Positions 8,848 through 17,632 of a stretch of 64,000 nucleotides of DNA are shown here, piece after piece. Source of the stretch: Limnohabitans parvus II-B4 (GTDB lineage Bacteria > Pseudomonadota > Gammaproteobacteria > Burkholderiales > Burkholderiaceae_C). The position numbers were made by a program, and so were the translations under genes. The DNA lies in the NCBI RefSeq assembly GCF_003063455.1, contig NZ_NESN01000002.1, forward strand, positions 434,001 to 498,000, in the 5' to 3' direction. Numbering within the stretch: position 1 is the stretch's first letter; each line of letters begins with the position of its first letter. The notes beneath the pieces are model-generated. The model had not been told where the DNA came from. It searched no databases and was given only the letters and a program-made list of their open reading frames with translations.

Positions 8848-9318
8848 TCAGATGTAGTACATGCGGCTTTGCAGCATGCGGGCGGTGCGGCGGGTCATCA
8901 GTGTGGTGATGTCATTCGCTGGCTGTGCGTCGTTACCGGCGCGGTCCATGGCGGTTTGCAATTCGCACATCAAGCGGCTGTCGGTTTGGGCCATGGCCCA
9001 AAGACGTTCGTCGGCACGGCGGCGCGCCACGTGGGCAGACCAGGCGTCCAGGCCGCCCATCAGGTTTTGAGCCAATGCACGGGTCACGCCGCGCAGCACG
9101 CCAATGGCCACAGCGGCCACGGCCCACAAGGCCAGCCATGCGGCCACCACATGGGACTCCGCCCAGCTGTCGATCATTTGGTCGGTGACGACCACCAGCG
9201 CAGCCACACCTGCGGCCAGCATGAGGGAGGCCAACGTTTTGGTGGACGTGGCGGAGGCTGCTGCCGAAGCAGCGTTGTGGGGCATCTGGCCCAGAATGGA
9301 TTTGATAGCGGTGTTCAT
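8848..9318 (-). CDS. Hypothetical membrane protein, 156 aa
   Basis: I do not recognise a family. An N-terminal Ala/Ser/Thr-rich stretch precedes two hydrophobic segments (about residues 29-45 and 58-76). A C-terminal soluble part of about 75 residues is rich in Arg and Met and ends RMYYI. The start at 9318 is chosen because an AAGGGAA ribosome-binding site precedes it; the frame extends to 9375 without such support. It is divergent from the LysR gene across 146 bp. Confidence 0.65.
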   Translation of the reverse strand: MNTAIKSILGQMPHNAASAAASATSTKTLASLMLAAGVAALVVVTDQMIDSWAESHVVAAWLALWAVAAVAIGVLRGVTRALAQNLMGGLDAWSAHVARRRADERLWAMAQTDSRLMCELQTAMDRAGNDAQPANDITTLMTRRTARMLQSRMYYI

Positions 9319-9420
9319 TTTGTGTTCCCTTGAATTGATTTTGTATGCTTTGGCAACCCAAATCATCAAAATCATGTCGCAATCATAGGGTTTTCACTGA
9401 TGCTATTCAACTTTATATTC

Positions 9421-9434
9421 ATGATATTTATCAT
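9421..9434. promoter_or_regulatory. Palindrome in the LysR divergent promoter region
   Basis: ATGATA-TT-TATCAT is a perfect palindrome in the AT-rich gap between the 156-aa membrane protein gene and the LysR gene, 31 bp before the LysR start. LysR-type regulators often bind such sites in divergent promoters; the assignment is by position only. Confidence 0.4.
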
Positions 9435-9464
9435 TCACAATGGTGATACATATCGGCTGTTTGA

Positions 9465-10442
9465 ATGAATCCCTCCATCCCTGCCTCTTTTCGCACCCTC
9501 GACTTGAACCTGCTTCGGGTTTTTGACGAAGTCATGGCCGAGCGCAGCCTGACCCGGGCCGCCCACAACCTGTCGCTCACCCAACCCGCCGTGAGCAATG
9601 CTTTGCGCCGTTTGCGCGATGCCTTGGACGACGAACTGGTCCGACGCCACGGCCACGGCATTGAGCCCACCCCGCACGCGCTGGCACTGTGGCCCAGCGT
9701 GCGCGAAGCGCTGCGCCAGTTGCAAGAGGCCATCGTGCCCAGCCCATTCGTGCCGCACGAAGCGACCAGCACCTTCGTGTTGGCCATGGCTGATGCCACG
9801 GCCGCCGAACTGATGGGCGGGCTCGCACGGCAGCTGCAAAGCGAAGCGCCTGGCCTTTCACTGCGTGTGGTGCCGTTGACCACGCGCGACCCGCGCAAGC
9901 TGCTGAGCGATGGCACCGCCGACATGGCGCTGGGCTACTTTCCGGCGGTGTTGACCGACCTGACGGGCCGCGCCCAGGCGGGCGAGGCCGTGGCTTTTGA
10001 GCACCAGCGCCTGTACGCCGGTGAATATGTCTGCGTGATGCGACAAGGCCACCCGCTGGCCGACCAGCCCCTGACGCTGGACGCTTACTGCGCCGCCCGG
10101 CACCTGCTGGTGAGTTTTTCAGGGCGTCCTTATGGCTTTGTGGACGAAGCACTGGCCTCGATCAGCAGGCAACGGCGCATCGTGCTGACCGTGAACCAGT
10201 TTTTCACCGCCGGGCAGGTGGTCGTCAGCTCGGACCTGCTCACCGTGCTGCCTCGCCACTTTGTGCCCACCACGGGCATGACAGACCAATTGGTGCTGCG
10301 CGACTTGCCCCTGGATGTGCCACCGGTCCACGTCGAAGCCCTTTGGCATCGCCGGGTGCAACACGACAGCGCCCACCAGTGGCTGCGCGGCCAGTTGTTG
10401 CAAGTGGCCCAAGCCGCCTTTGCCAATGAGGGCACCGCATGA
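9465..10442 (+). CDS. LysR-family transcriptional regulator
   Basis: A 325-residue protein with the LysR N-terminal winged helix-turn-helix (LDLNLLRVFDEVMAERSLTR, then AAHNLSLTQPAVSNALRRLR) and a C-terminal periplasmic-binding-like effector domain. The sequence suggests the NodD/NahR-like subgroup. Its stop overlaps the start of the metallophosphoesterase gene by 4 bp, so the two are cotranslated. The regulated genes are not evident; the divergent membrane protein gene is one candidate. Confidence 0.9.
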   Translation: MNPSIPASFRTLDLNLLRVFDEVMAERSLTRAAHNLSLTQPAVSNALRRLRDALDDELVRRHGHGIEPTPHALALWPSVREALRQLQEAIVPSPFVPHEATSTFVLAMADATAAELMGGLARQLQSEAPGLSLRVVPLTTRDPRKLLSDGTADMALGYFPAVLTDLTGRAQAGEAVAFEHQRLYAGEYVCVMRQGHPLADQPLTLDAYCAARHLLVSFSGRPYGFVDEALASISRQRRIVLTVNQFFTAGQVVVSSDLLTVLPRHFVPTTGMTDQLVLRDLPLDVPPVHVEALWHRRVQHDSAHQWLRGQLLQVAQAAFANEGTA

Positions 10443-11317
10443 AAATCCAATTGCTCTCGGACCTGCACCTGGAAGCCAACCCCGGTTTTGTACCCACACC
10501 TGCCCCCGACGCCGACTTGCTGGTGTTGGCGGGCGACATCGGCTCGTACCAGACGAACTCGGCGCTCACCACCGCCGGCGATGCCGACTTTGGCCTGAAA
10601 CGCTTTTCGCCGCTGCACGGCTGGCCCACCCCGGTGCTGTTTGTGCCGGGCAACCACGAATACGACGGCCTGGACTTTGACGCAGCCCACGCACGGCTGC
10701 ACGAGACCTGCGCCCGACTGGGCATCACCTGGCTGGAGCGCGAAGTGCTGCAGCTGGGCAAGGTGCGCTTTGTGGGCACGACGCTGTGGACCGACTTCGA
10801 TGCGCTGGGGCCGCTGGCAGGGCAGCCCTTGCCAGACCCGGCATCGGCCAAATTCCCCACCCACTTCCATCACCCAAACAGCCAATATACGCGCCAGCTC
10901 AAAGCACGTGACAAGGCTTTTCGCGCGGCCAACTATTACCTTCGCAAAACCCAGACCACACGCCGAGGCGAAGCCTGGTTGGCCGAAGGCCTGCGCGAGC
11001 AAGCCCTGCTGTGCCAGGACTGGCTCCAGCAGACCCTGAGCACCCCATTTACCGGAAGTACCGTGGTCGTCACCCACTTTGCCCCCAGCCTGCGCAGCGC
11101 CGACCCGCGCTATGGCCAAGTGCCGGGCACAGCGGGTTTTTGCAATGCGCTGGACCACTTGCTGCCGCAGGCACAGCTTTGGTTGCACGGCCACTTGCAT
11201 TGCCCCAGCGACTACACCCAGCACGGCTGCCGCGTGGTGGCCAATCCGCTGGGTTACGCGCACAAAGGAGAACAGCTGTTGTTTGATGCGCAACGGGTAT
11301 TGAAGACAGGGACCTGA
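10439..11317 (+). CDS. Calcineurin-like metallophosphoesterase
   Basis: A 292-residue cytosolic phosphoesterase. The dimetal motifs are in order: DLHLE near the N-terminus, GDIGSY, GNHEYDG, a VTHFAPS strand and HGHLH near the C-terminus. The substrate is unknown; the family includes phosphodiesterases and phosphomonoesterases. It is translationally coupled to the upstream LysR gene by an ATGA overlap, which suggests the regulator and enzyme are used together. Confidence 0.88.
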   Translation: MKIQLLSDLHLEANPGFVPTPAPDADLLVLAGDIGSYQTNSALTTAGDADFGLKRFSPLHGWPTPVLFVPGNHEYDGLDFDAAHARLHETCARLGITWLEREVLQLGKVRFVGTTLWTDFDALGPLAGQPLPDPASAKFPTHFHHPNSQYTRQLKARDKAFRAANYYLRKTQTTRRGEAWLAEGLREQALLCQDWLQQTLSTPFTGSTVVVTHFAPSLRSADPRYGQVPGTAGFCNALDHLLPQAQLWLHGHLHCPSDYTQHGCRVVANPLGYAHKGEQLLFDAQRVLKTGT

Positions 11318-11354
11318 ACCTTGGCCACAACTCGAACGGTTCATCACAGCAATG

Positions 11355-11370
11355 CTTGACAGAGGTCAAG
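11355..11370. promoter_or_regulatory. FNR/FixK-type box upstream of uspA
   Basis: CTTGAC-AGAG-GTCAAG is a perfect palindrome matching the FNR/FixK consensus TTGAY-N4-RTCAA. A TAAATT -10-like hexamer at 11391-11396 would place the transcription start near 11403, so the box centre lies about 41 bp upstream, the class II activator position. Confidence 0.7.
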
Positions 11371-11428
11371 ACGAACAATTTCAATGCCAGTAAATTGGAT
11401 GCTTGTTCAAATTTTTGAGGAGCGCACC

Positions 11429-11851
11429 ATGAAAATCTTGTTGGCCGTTGATGGCAGTGAATACACCAAAAAAATGCTGGCTTACCTGAGCACTCACGAC
11501 GAGTTGTTCAATGCCAACAACAGCTACACCTTGCTCACGGTGCAACCCCAACTGCCGCCCCGCGCACGCGCGGTGGTGGGCAAGGAAGCGGTTGAAACCT
11601 TCCACCGCGAAGAGTCGGAAAAAGTGCTAAGCCCGGTCACCAAGTTCTTGCTGCGCCACGGCATCGATGCCAAAACCGTGTCCAAAGTGGGTCACGCAGG
11701 CGAAACCATCTCCAAGACGGCAGACAGCGGCAAATTTGATCTGGTGGTGATGGGCTCACACGGCCACGGCACTTTGGGCAATCTGGTCATGGGCTCGGTG
11801 GCCACCCAGGTGCTGGCGCACTGCAAAGTGCCCGTGCTGTTGGTTCGCTGA
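11429..11851 (+). CDS. Universal stress protein (UspA family)
   Basis: A 140-residue cytosolic Usp-domain protein. It starts MKILLAVDGSEYTKKML and carries the ATP-binding type C-terminal motif GSHGHGTLGNLVMGSVATQV. Usp proteins bind ATP and help survival under starvation or anoxia. The ATG at 11429 is chosen because a GAGGAG ribosome-binding site precedes it; the frame is open further upstream without support. The FNR/FixK-type box suggests induction by low oxygen. Confidence 0.93.
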   Translation: MKILLAVDGSEYTKKMLAYLSTHDELFNANNSYTLLTVQPQLPPRARAVVGKEAVETFHREESEKVLSPVTKFLLRHGIDAKTVSKVGHAGETISKTADSGKFDLVVMGSHGHGTLGNLVMGSVATQVLAHCKVPVLLVR

Positions 11852-11892
11852 ACGCTCTGGCACTGTTTGTGGGCGACACCCCGCCCGCAAAG

Positions 11893-12516
11893 TCAGCGGG
11901 CACTCAGCCCGTCAAAGCAGGTGCTCATGACCAGATCGAGAATTTGCTCGTCGGTGTGCTGTTCGCCCATTTTGAGGAATTCCAGCACCGGGTCGCAAGC
12001 GCGTGCAAACAAGGTGTAGAGCACAGCCACGGCGGGCAAGCCCTTGTTGATTTGTCCTTGCGCCTGGGCTTCTTCGATCCAACCGCCCAGCGCATCGCTG
12101 ACTTCCATCAAACCGTCCATGTAATCCTTGTTCGCCATCAAGGTGGCGCGCAAGCTGGAGTTCTGGCTGGGCAAGGACGGCATCAAGCCTTGCAGCTTGA
12201 GGGTCATGGTCCAGCGCGTCACGGCCTTGAGCTTGTCGATGGGTGCCTGACCGGCGGGCAAGGACTGGATAAAGTCTTGCGCCTTGCGCATGGCCGCCAC
12301 CATCGCGGCGCAAGCGAGTTCTTCTTTGCTGGTGAAATGCTTGTACAGGCTGGCCTTGGCAATGCCCACTTCGGCGGCCACTTCGTCCACCGTCATCGCA
12401 TCAAAGCCTTTTTCGGCCAGAAAGCGGTTCACCGACTGGATGATCGCCATCTCTCGCGCTGCCAGCATCTGGATCTTGAAAGACTTCTTCGGCGGTTTCT
12501 GGATGTCGGTGTTCAT
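11893..12516 (-). CDS. TetR/AcrR-family transcriptional regulator
   Basis: A 207-residue regulator with an N-terminal TetR helix-turn-helix (about residues 25-70, including EVGIAKASLYKHFTSKEEL) and a helical C-terminal effector domain. It lies 69 bp downstream of the PhoD gene on the same strand and converges on uspA. Target and effector are unknown. Confidence 0.88.
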   Translation of the reverse strand: MNTDIQKPPKKSFKIQMLAAREMAIIQSVNRFLAEKGFDAMTVDEVAAEVGIAKASLYKHFTSKEELACAAMVAAMRKAQDFIQSLPAGQAPIDKLKAVTRWTMTLKLQGLMPSLPSQNSSLRATLMANKDYMDGLMEVSDALGGWIEEAQAQGQINKGLPAVAVLYTLFARACDPVLEFLKMGEQHTDEQILDLVMSTCFDGLSAR

Positions 12517-12585
12517 GGCCGAATTCTAGCCCCGCTGATCAAAAAAAGACCGATGGGTCACACCCAAACCTAAGCCATTCAAAAT

Positions 12586-14211
12586 TCACCCGTCTTTGTG
12601 CACCCCGGCCACCCCTGAACGGATGCCCAGTTTCGCCTGCACCTTGAACACCCCATCGGCCAAGGCCGGGTTGGGGGTGGTCCTGAATTCAGCACTGATG
12701 CCCTCGGGCTTCACCTCCAGCAAGGTGTAACCGCGCTCATCGGAGCGGGCATGCAAGATGTCCGGGTTGCTGTCACGGATTTGGGCCAGCAACTTTTCTC
12801 CCAGGCCGCGTGACGTGATGGACGTGGTCACGATCTCGCTGGCCACCACGGGCGAACGCTCGTCATTGGCTTGCACACGCAACTGGGCCGCCACGTTCAT
12901 GTGCACATCGCCCCCCAACATGACCACGTTTTTCAACTGCGCCTCTGCCACGGTGCTCAGCAAACGGGCACGCGCCTGCGGATAGCCATCCCAACCATCG
13001 GTGAACGCACTGCGGCCCAAAGGCGTGTTGACGCCGCTCGAACTCATTTGTGTGGACTGGGCCACCAACTTCCAGCGCCGAGTGCTGCGGGTCAAGCCCT
13101 CGGTGAACCATTGCTCCTGAGCCATACCCAACATGCTGCGCGCCGGGTCGGCCAAGGCATCGCAGCCCACCACCACGCGACCACCGCCCCGGTTTGGGTC
13201 AGGGCAAGCCTGGTGGTCTCGGTATTGGCGGCAGTCCAGCGTCCACACATCGGCCAGCTGCCCCCACGCCAAACGGTCATGGATGCGCATCTGACTGGGG
13301 TTGGCCGGATCAGGCCCCAGGCGCACGGGCATGTGTTCAAAGTAAGCCTGGTAGGCGGCAGCACGGCGGCGCAAAAACACCTGCGGATCACTGAAGTTGC
13401 GGTCCAGGTCGTTGGCGTAATCGTTGACCACTTCGTGATCGTCCCAAGTCATCAGCCAGGTGTGGGCTGCGTGGCAGGCGCGCAAATCGGCATCGGTCTT
13501 GTACTGGGCATGGCGGTCTCGGTACTCGTCCAACAAGGTGGGCACACCGCCCAAGTGCTTGCGCAACATGTGTTGCGGGTTAGAGCTTTCATAGATGTAG
13601 TCGCCCACAAACAGCACCAGATCCAGATCACGCTGGGCCATTTCACGGTGCGCCGAAAAATAGCCTTGCTCGTAATGTTGGCAAGACGCCAGGGCAATGC
13701 GCAAGCGGTCCACTGCGTCATTCGCAGCTGGGCTGGTGCGGGCGCGCCCCACCGGGCTGGTGGCACTGCCGCAGACAAAACGGTACCAATATGGTCGCCC
13801 CGCCTGCAAACCACTGGCCACCACATGCACGCTGTGGGCACGCGCTGCATCGGTCTGAACACGCCACTGGCGCACGGGCTGGCGCAAAGCCGCATCGGCA
13901 AACACCTCGCACACCACTGAAATGCTTTGCGCTTTGAAGGCCGCATCGGCCTCGGTGATGCGCAAGCGGGTCCACAACACCACACTGCCCGGCTGCGGCT
14001 GGCCACTGGCCACACCCAAACTGAACGGATCGGCCTGCCAACGCGGACCTTGGCCTGCGCCGGCCGCACTGGTCAGCGCTTGTGCCTGGGCGGCAGGCGC
14101 GAGCCAGGGCGACATGGCCAAAGCCAAAGCCATGCGGTTCCAGTCGCGCCGGGACACGTTCGTGCAAGGTGAAATCCCCGTCAAGGATTCAGGCGTTGGG
14201 GCTGAGTTCAT
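12586..14211 (-). CDS. PhoD-like alkaline phosphatase/phosphodiesterase
   Basis: A 541-residue secreted enzyme of the alkaline phosphatase D family. The start at 14211 gives an N-terminus with a twin-arginine-like motif (SRRDWNRMALALAM) and an AQAQA cleavage region, as expected for Tat-exported PhoD. An N-terminal Ig-like domain (FSLGVASGQPQPGSVVLWTR) precedes the metallophosphatase domain with ALASCQHYE, FVGDYIYES, WDDHEVVNDYAND and LGGDVHMN metal-site motifs. The frame extends to 14442, but the additional residues look non-coding. It likely releases phosphate from phosphodiesters or phosphomonoesters. Confidence 0.9.
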   Translation of the reverse strand: MNSAPTPESLTGISPCTNVSRRDWNRMALALAMSPWLAPAAQAQALTSAAGAGQGPRWQADPFSLGVASGQPQPGSVVLWTRLRITEADAAFKAQSISVVCEVFADAALRQPVRQWRVQTDAARAHSVHVVASGLQAGRPYWYRFVCGSATSPVGRARTSPAANDAVDRLRIALASCQHYEQGYFSAHREMAQRDLDLVLFVGDYIYESSNPQHMLRKHLGGVPTLLDEYRDRHAQYKTDADLRACHAAHTWLMTWDDHEVVNDYANDLDRNFSDPQVFLRRRAAAYQAYFEHMPVRLGPDPANPSQMRIHDRLAWGQLADVWTLDCRQYRDHQACPDPNRGGGRVVVGCDALADPARSMLGMAQEQWFTEGLTRSTRRWKLVAQSTQMSSSGVNTPLGRSAFTDGWDGYPQARARLLSTVAEAQLKNVVMLGGDVHMNVAAQLRVQANDERSPVVASEIVTTSITSRGLGEKLLAQIRDSNPDILHARSDERGYTLLEVKPEGISAEFRTTPNPALADGVFKVQAKLGIRSGVAGVHKDG

Positions 14212-14307
14212 GGAAGTTCGGTGCACGGCTTGGATGGTGGCGCACATGTTACCTGCCGCAAGAGCCAGGACCGCAGGTGACACGTCCCGCCCATCCGGCA
14301 CGGCACA

Positions 14308-15213
14308 ATGCGGGCCATGAATTCGCGCAAAGACCATCTGGACGGACTGGCCATCGGCACCTTGCTGGCCTGCTGCATGTTTTGGGGCCTGCAACAGGTG
14401 CTCGTCAAATCCATCATGGGCGAAGTGGCCCCGCTGTTTCAAGCCAGCCTGCGCTGTGTGGGCGCTTGTGTGCTGCTGCTGGTGTGGTGCCGCGTGCGCG
14501 GCGTGCGCCTGTTCGAGCGGGATGGCAGCCTCTGGCCCGGCCTGTTGGCGGGCGGCTTGTTTGCGGCAGAGTTCGCCTGCATTTATTTGGGCTTGCGCTA
14601 CACCTCGGCCTCACGCCTGACGGTGTTCCTCTACACCTCGCCGTTTTGGGTGGCTGCGCTGGTGCCGCTGTTCGTCAAGTCAGAGCGTTTGCGCCCCCTG
14701 CAATGGCTGGGCATGGCCTGCGCCTTTGTGGCGGTGGCTTTTGCCATGCGCGAAGGCTTGGGCGCGGGCAGTCACGGCGACAGCGCTTTGGGCGATTTGC
14801 TGGGCCTGGCCGCCGGGGCACTGTGGGGTCTGACCACGGTGACCATCCGCGCCAAAAACCTGACACGCATCGCCCCTGAAAAGCTGCTGTTTTATCAAAT
14901 CGCCACCACCGCCGTGGCCGTGCCCTGGATCTCGCTGGCACTGGGCGAAAGCTGGAACTTCAACTGGAGCCCACTGGCCTGGGGCTCGATACTGGCACAA
15001 ACCGTGATCGGTGCTTTCGCCAGCTACCTGGCCTGGATGTGGATGCTGGGCCGCTACCCGGCCACCAAGATTTCGGTGTTCGTGTTTTTGACGCCCTTGT
15101 TTGCCCTGCTGTTTGGCACCTTGTTGCTGGGCGAGGCCGCCACCCCCACGCTGCTGATGGCGCTTGGGCTGGTGGCGGTGGGCATTGTGCTGGTCAACCG
15201 CAAACCCTCATGA
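14308..15213 (+). CDS. EamA/DMT-family transporter
   Basis: A 301-residue inner-membrane protein with about ten transmembrane segments in two EamA repeats ([18 protein letters not shown] in the first, [20 protein letters not shown] in the second). A second possible start is the ATG at 14317. Its stop overlaps the following AcuI-like gene start (ATGA), so they form a two-gene unit. The substrate is unknown. It is not closely similar by eye to the other EamA gene at 7846. Confidence 0.87.
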   Translation: MRAMNSRKDHLDGLAIGTLLACCMFWGLQQVLVKSIMGEVAPLFQASLRCVGACVLLLVWCRVRGVRLFERDGSLWPGLLAGGLFAAEFACIYLGLRYTSASRLTVFLYTSPFWVAALVPLFVKSERLRPLQWLGMACAFVAVAFAMREGLGAGSHGDSALGDLLGLAAGALWGLTTVTIRAKNLTRIAPEKLLFYQIATTAVAVPWISLALGESWNFNWSPLAWGSILAQTVIGAFASYLAWMWMLGRYPATKISVFVFLTPLFALLFGTLLLGEAATPTLLMALGLVAVGIVLVNRKPS

Positions 15214-16208
15214 AGAACCCCATGACTTACCAAGCCCTGCAAATCCAAAAAGACGATGCCGGTTACCGCTGCACCCTGCAAACGCTGGATGACAGCGCCC
15301 TGCCCGAAGGCGATGTGACGGTACAAGTGGACTACTCCACCCTCAACTACAAAGACGGCCTGGCCATCACGGGCAAGAGCCCAGTGGTGCGCAAGTTCCC
15401 GCTCACGCCCGGCATTGACTTGGCGGGCACCGTGACCGACAGCCAACACCCGCTGTTCAAAGCGGGCGACCAAGTCGTTTTGAACGGCTGGGGCGTGGGC
15501 GAGAGCCACAGTGGCGGCTTGGCGCAAAAAGCTCGGCTCAAAGGCGACTGGCTGGTCAAGTTGCCAACCGGCTTCACCCCGCGCCAAGCCATGGCGATTG
15601 GCACCGCAGGCTACACCGCCATGCTGTGCGTGATGGCGCTAGAAAAACACGGCGTCACAGCCGCCAGCGGTGACATCTTGGTCACGGGCGCAGGCGGTGG
15701 CGTGGGCAGCGTGGCCATCGCCTTGTTGGCCAAGCTGGGCTACCGCGTGGTGGCCAGCACAGGCCGCCTGCAAGAAGCCGATTACCTGCGCCAGCTGGGC
15801 GCGGCCGACGTGATGGACCGGGCCGAACTGTCGGCCCCCGGCAAGCCCCTGGCCAAAGAGCGCTGGGCGGGCGTGGTCGACACCGTGGGCAGCCACACGC
15901 TGGCCAACGCCTGCGCCAGCACGAAATACGGCGGCGTGGTCACCGCCTGCGGCCTGGCCCAAGGCATGGACTTTCCATCCAGCGTGGCACCTTTCATCTT
16001 GCGCGGCGTCACGCTGGCCGGCATCGACAGCGTGATGGCCCCGCGTGCCGTGCGCGAAGCGGCTTGGGCGCGGCTGGCACAAGACCTGGACACCGTACAG
16101 CTGGAGCGCATGACCCGCGAAGTGGGTCTGGCCGAGGCCATCGGCTTGGGGGCGGAGATTTTGGCGGGGCAGGTGCGTGGCCGGGTGGTGGTGAACGTGA
16201 ACGGCTGA
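15210..16208 (+). CDS. YhdH/AcuI-like acryloyl-CoA reductase (MDR family)
   Basis: A 332-residue zinc-free medium-chain dehydrogenase/reductase of the YhdH/YhfP group, which includes NADPH-dependent acryloyl-CoA reductase AcuI. Visible are the N-terminal substrate region ([19 protein letters not shown]), a nucleotide-binding [12 protein letters not shown] and the group-typical [14 protein letters not shown]. The ATG at 15210 overlaps the upstream stop; the ATG at 15222 is an alternative. AcuI-type enzymes detoxify acryloyl-CoA from propionate or DMSP metabolism; that role here is inferred. Confidence 0.85.
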   Translation: MKNPMTYQALQIQKDDAGYRCTLQTLDDSALPEGDVTVQVDYSTLNYKDGLAITGKSPVVRKFPLTPGIDLAGTVTDSQHPLFKAGDQVVLNGWGVGESHSGGLAQKARLKGDWLVKLPTGFTPRQAMAIGTAGYTAMLCVMALEKHGVTAASGDILVTGAGGGVGSVAIALLAKLGYRVVASTGRLQEADYLRQLGAADVMDRAELSAPGKPLAKERWAGVVDTVGSHTLANACASTKYGGVVTACGLAQGMDFPSSVAPFILRGVTLAGIDSVMAPRAVREAAWARLAQDLDTVQLERMTREVGLAEAIGLGAEILAGQVRGRVVVNVNG

Positions 16209-16241
16209 AGTCCCCGATAATCACGCCTTCTGATTTCCAAC

Positions 16242-16277
16242 GGCCCGCCCTGTTCAGATCTTGGCGGGCCTTCTTTT
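16242..16277 (+). terminator. Rho-independent terminator between acuI-like gene and dapD
   Basis: GGCCCGCC and GGCGGGCC form an 8-bp GC stem followed by TTCTTTT. It ends only about 13 bp before the dapD start, so it insulates dapD from upstream transcription or shapes its leader. Confidence 0.75.
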
Positions 16278-16289
16278 GCGGAGCAACAC

Positions 16290-17267
16290 ATGAGCACTTT
16301 CCAAACCACCGGCGCACGCGCCACGGGCCTGGCCACGCTGGCCGCTGACGGCACCGTGCTGGACACCTGGTTCCCGGCCCCCGAACTGGCCGATGGCATT
16401 GCGGCCAGCGGCAGCACCCGCCTGACCGAAGCCGAAGCCGTGGCCGCCTTGGGCGCTGATGTGGCCCAAGCCCTGACCGCCTGCACTGTGCGTGGCACCT
16501 TCGTGGTGGCCGTGCGCACCGAGATCAAAAGCCTGGCCGACGCGCCCACCGACACGCACGACGCTTACTTGCGCCTGCACCTTCTGAGCCACCGTCTGGT
16601 TCAGCCGCACGGCGCCAACGTGACCGGCATTTTTGGCCTGCTGGCCAACGTGGCTTGGACCAACTTTGGCCCTTGCGCTGTGAGCGAAGTGCCCGCCGCC
16701 CGCCTGAAGGCCCGAGCCGCTGGCCGCATGCTCGAAATCAAAGGCGTAGACAAATTCCCACAGATGACCGACTACGTGATCCCATCGGGCGTGCGCATCG
16801 CCAACGCCGACCGCGTGCGCCTGGGCGCGCACCTGGCCAGCGGCACCACCGTCATGCACGAGGGCTTTTGCAACTTCAACGCGGGCACCTTGGGCGCCAG
16901 CATGGTTGAAGGCCGCATCAGCGCGGGCGTGGTGGTGGATGACGCCAGCGACATCGGCGGCGGCGCGTCCATCATGGGCACGCTGTCGGGTGGCGGCAAA
17001 GAAGTCATCAAGGTCGGCAAGCGCTGCCTGCTGGGCGCCAACGCCGGCATCGGCATCTCGCTGGGCGACGACTGCGTGGTCGAAGCCGGTTGCTACATCA
17101 CCGGCGGCAGCCGCGTGCAACTGCCCGATGGCAGCCTGATGAAAGCCAAAGAGCTGTCCGGCAAAAACGGCATCTTGTTCCGCCGCGATTCACAGTCGGG
17201 CGCGTTGCACGCGATCCCGCGCAACAAGAGCTGGGGCGAGTTGAACGCTGAGTTGCACAAGAACTGA
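16290..17267 (+). CDS. dapD: Tetrahydrodipicolinate N-succinyltransferase, actinobacterial-type DapD
   Basis: Catalyses succinylation of tetrahydrodipicolinate by succinyl-CoA in the lysine/meso-diaminopimelate pathway. The 325-residue protein has a left-handed beta-helix hexapeptide region (residues about 165-270, with GTTVMHEGF, AGTLGASMVEGRIS, GGGASIMGTLSGGG). Length and motifs (GLATLAADGTVLDTWFPAPE, YDAYLRLHLLSHRLV-like segment, ELSGKNGILFRR) match the mycobacterial-type DapD, not the ~274-residue enterobacterial type usual in betaproteobacteria. A GGAG ribosome-binding site precedes the start. Whether a second dapD exists elsewhere is unknown. Confidence 0.9.
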   Translation: MSTFQTTGARATGLATLAADGTVLDTWFPAPELADGIAASGSTRLTEAEAVAALGADVAQALTACTVRGTFVVAVRTEIKSLADAPTDTHDAYLRLHLLSHRLVQPHGANVTGIFGLLANVAWTNFGPCAVSEVPAARLKARAAGRMLEIKGVDKFPQMTDYVIPSGVRIANADRVRLGAHLASGTTVMHEGFCNFNAGTLGASMVEGRISAGVVVDDASDIGGGASIMGTLSGGGKEVIKVGKRCLLGANAGIGISLGDDCVVEAGCYITGGSRVQLPDGSLMKAKELSGKNGILFRRDSQSGALHAIPRNKSWGELNAELHKN

Positions 17268-17632
17268 TTTTTTCGGTTCTGCAATAAGAAACGGCGTGCC
17301 TGCGGAAGTGGGCACGCCGTTTTGTTTTGTCCGTTGGCTTCATCGCGTCTTCACAATAAGCTTCGAGCTAAGCGCCCTCCCGAAGCGAGTCCGCTTGAGC
17401 AAGGGGTGAAGCCCCGCCCCCTGGCTAGGCTGCAACAAGGCCGACAACTTCACGAAGTCCGTCCAGTGCTTGTTGACTTTTCAAACATGGATGGCCTCGC
17501 TTTGCTGGAGGCACTCACTGAATGAATACTTGAATAGATACTTCAAGCCTCCGAGGGGTTCAAGTCGTTGTCAGCTAAAGGATTTTTGAAGTTCTATCCA
17601 ATTTCATTGAATAGATTGGATGCAACCGCCGC
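17268..17632. other. Intergenic region, 365 bp, mostly unassigned
   Basis: Apart from the dapD terminator at 17291-17327, I see no supported gene. Short reading frames here lack ribosome-binding sites and recognisable protein features. Two weak inverted repeats are present: CTTGAA/TTCAAG near 17529-17547 and ATCCAAT/ATTGGAT at about 17597-17622, just beyond the end of the convergent esterase gene. The composition is more AT-rich than the flanks. Confidence 0.5.
17291..17327 (+). terminator. Rho-independent terminator of dapD
   Basis: ACGGCGTGCC and GGCACGCCGT form a perfect 10-bp stem with a 10-nt loop followed by TTTGTTTT. Confidence 0.88.
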
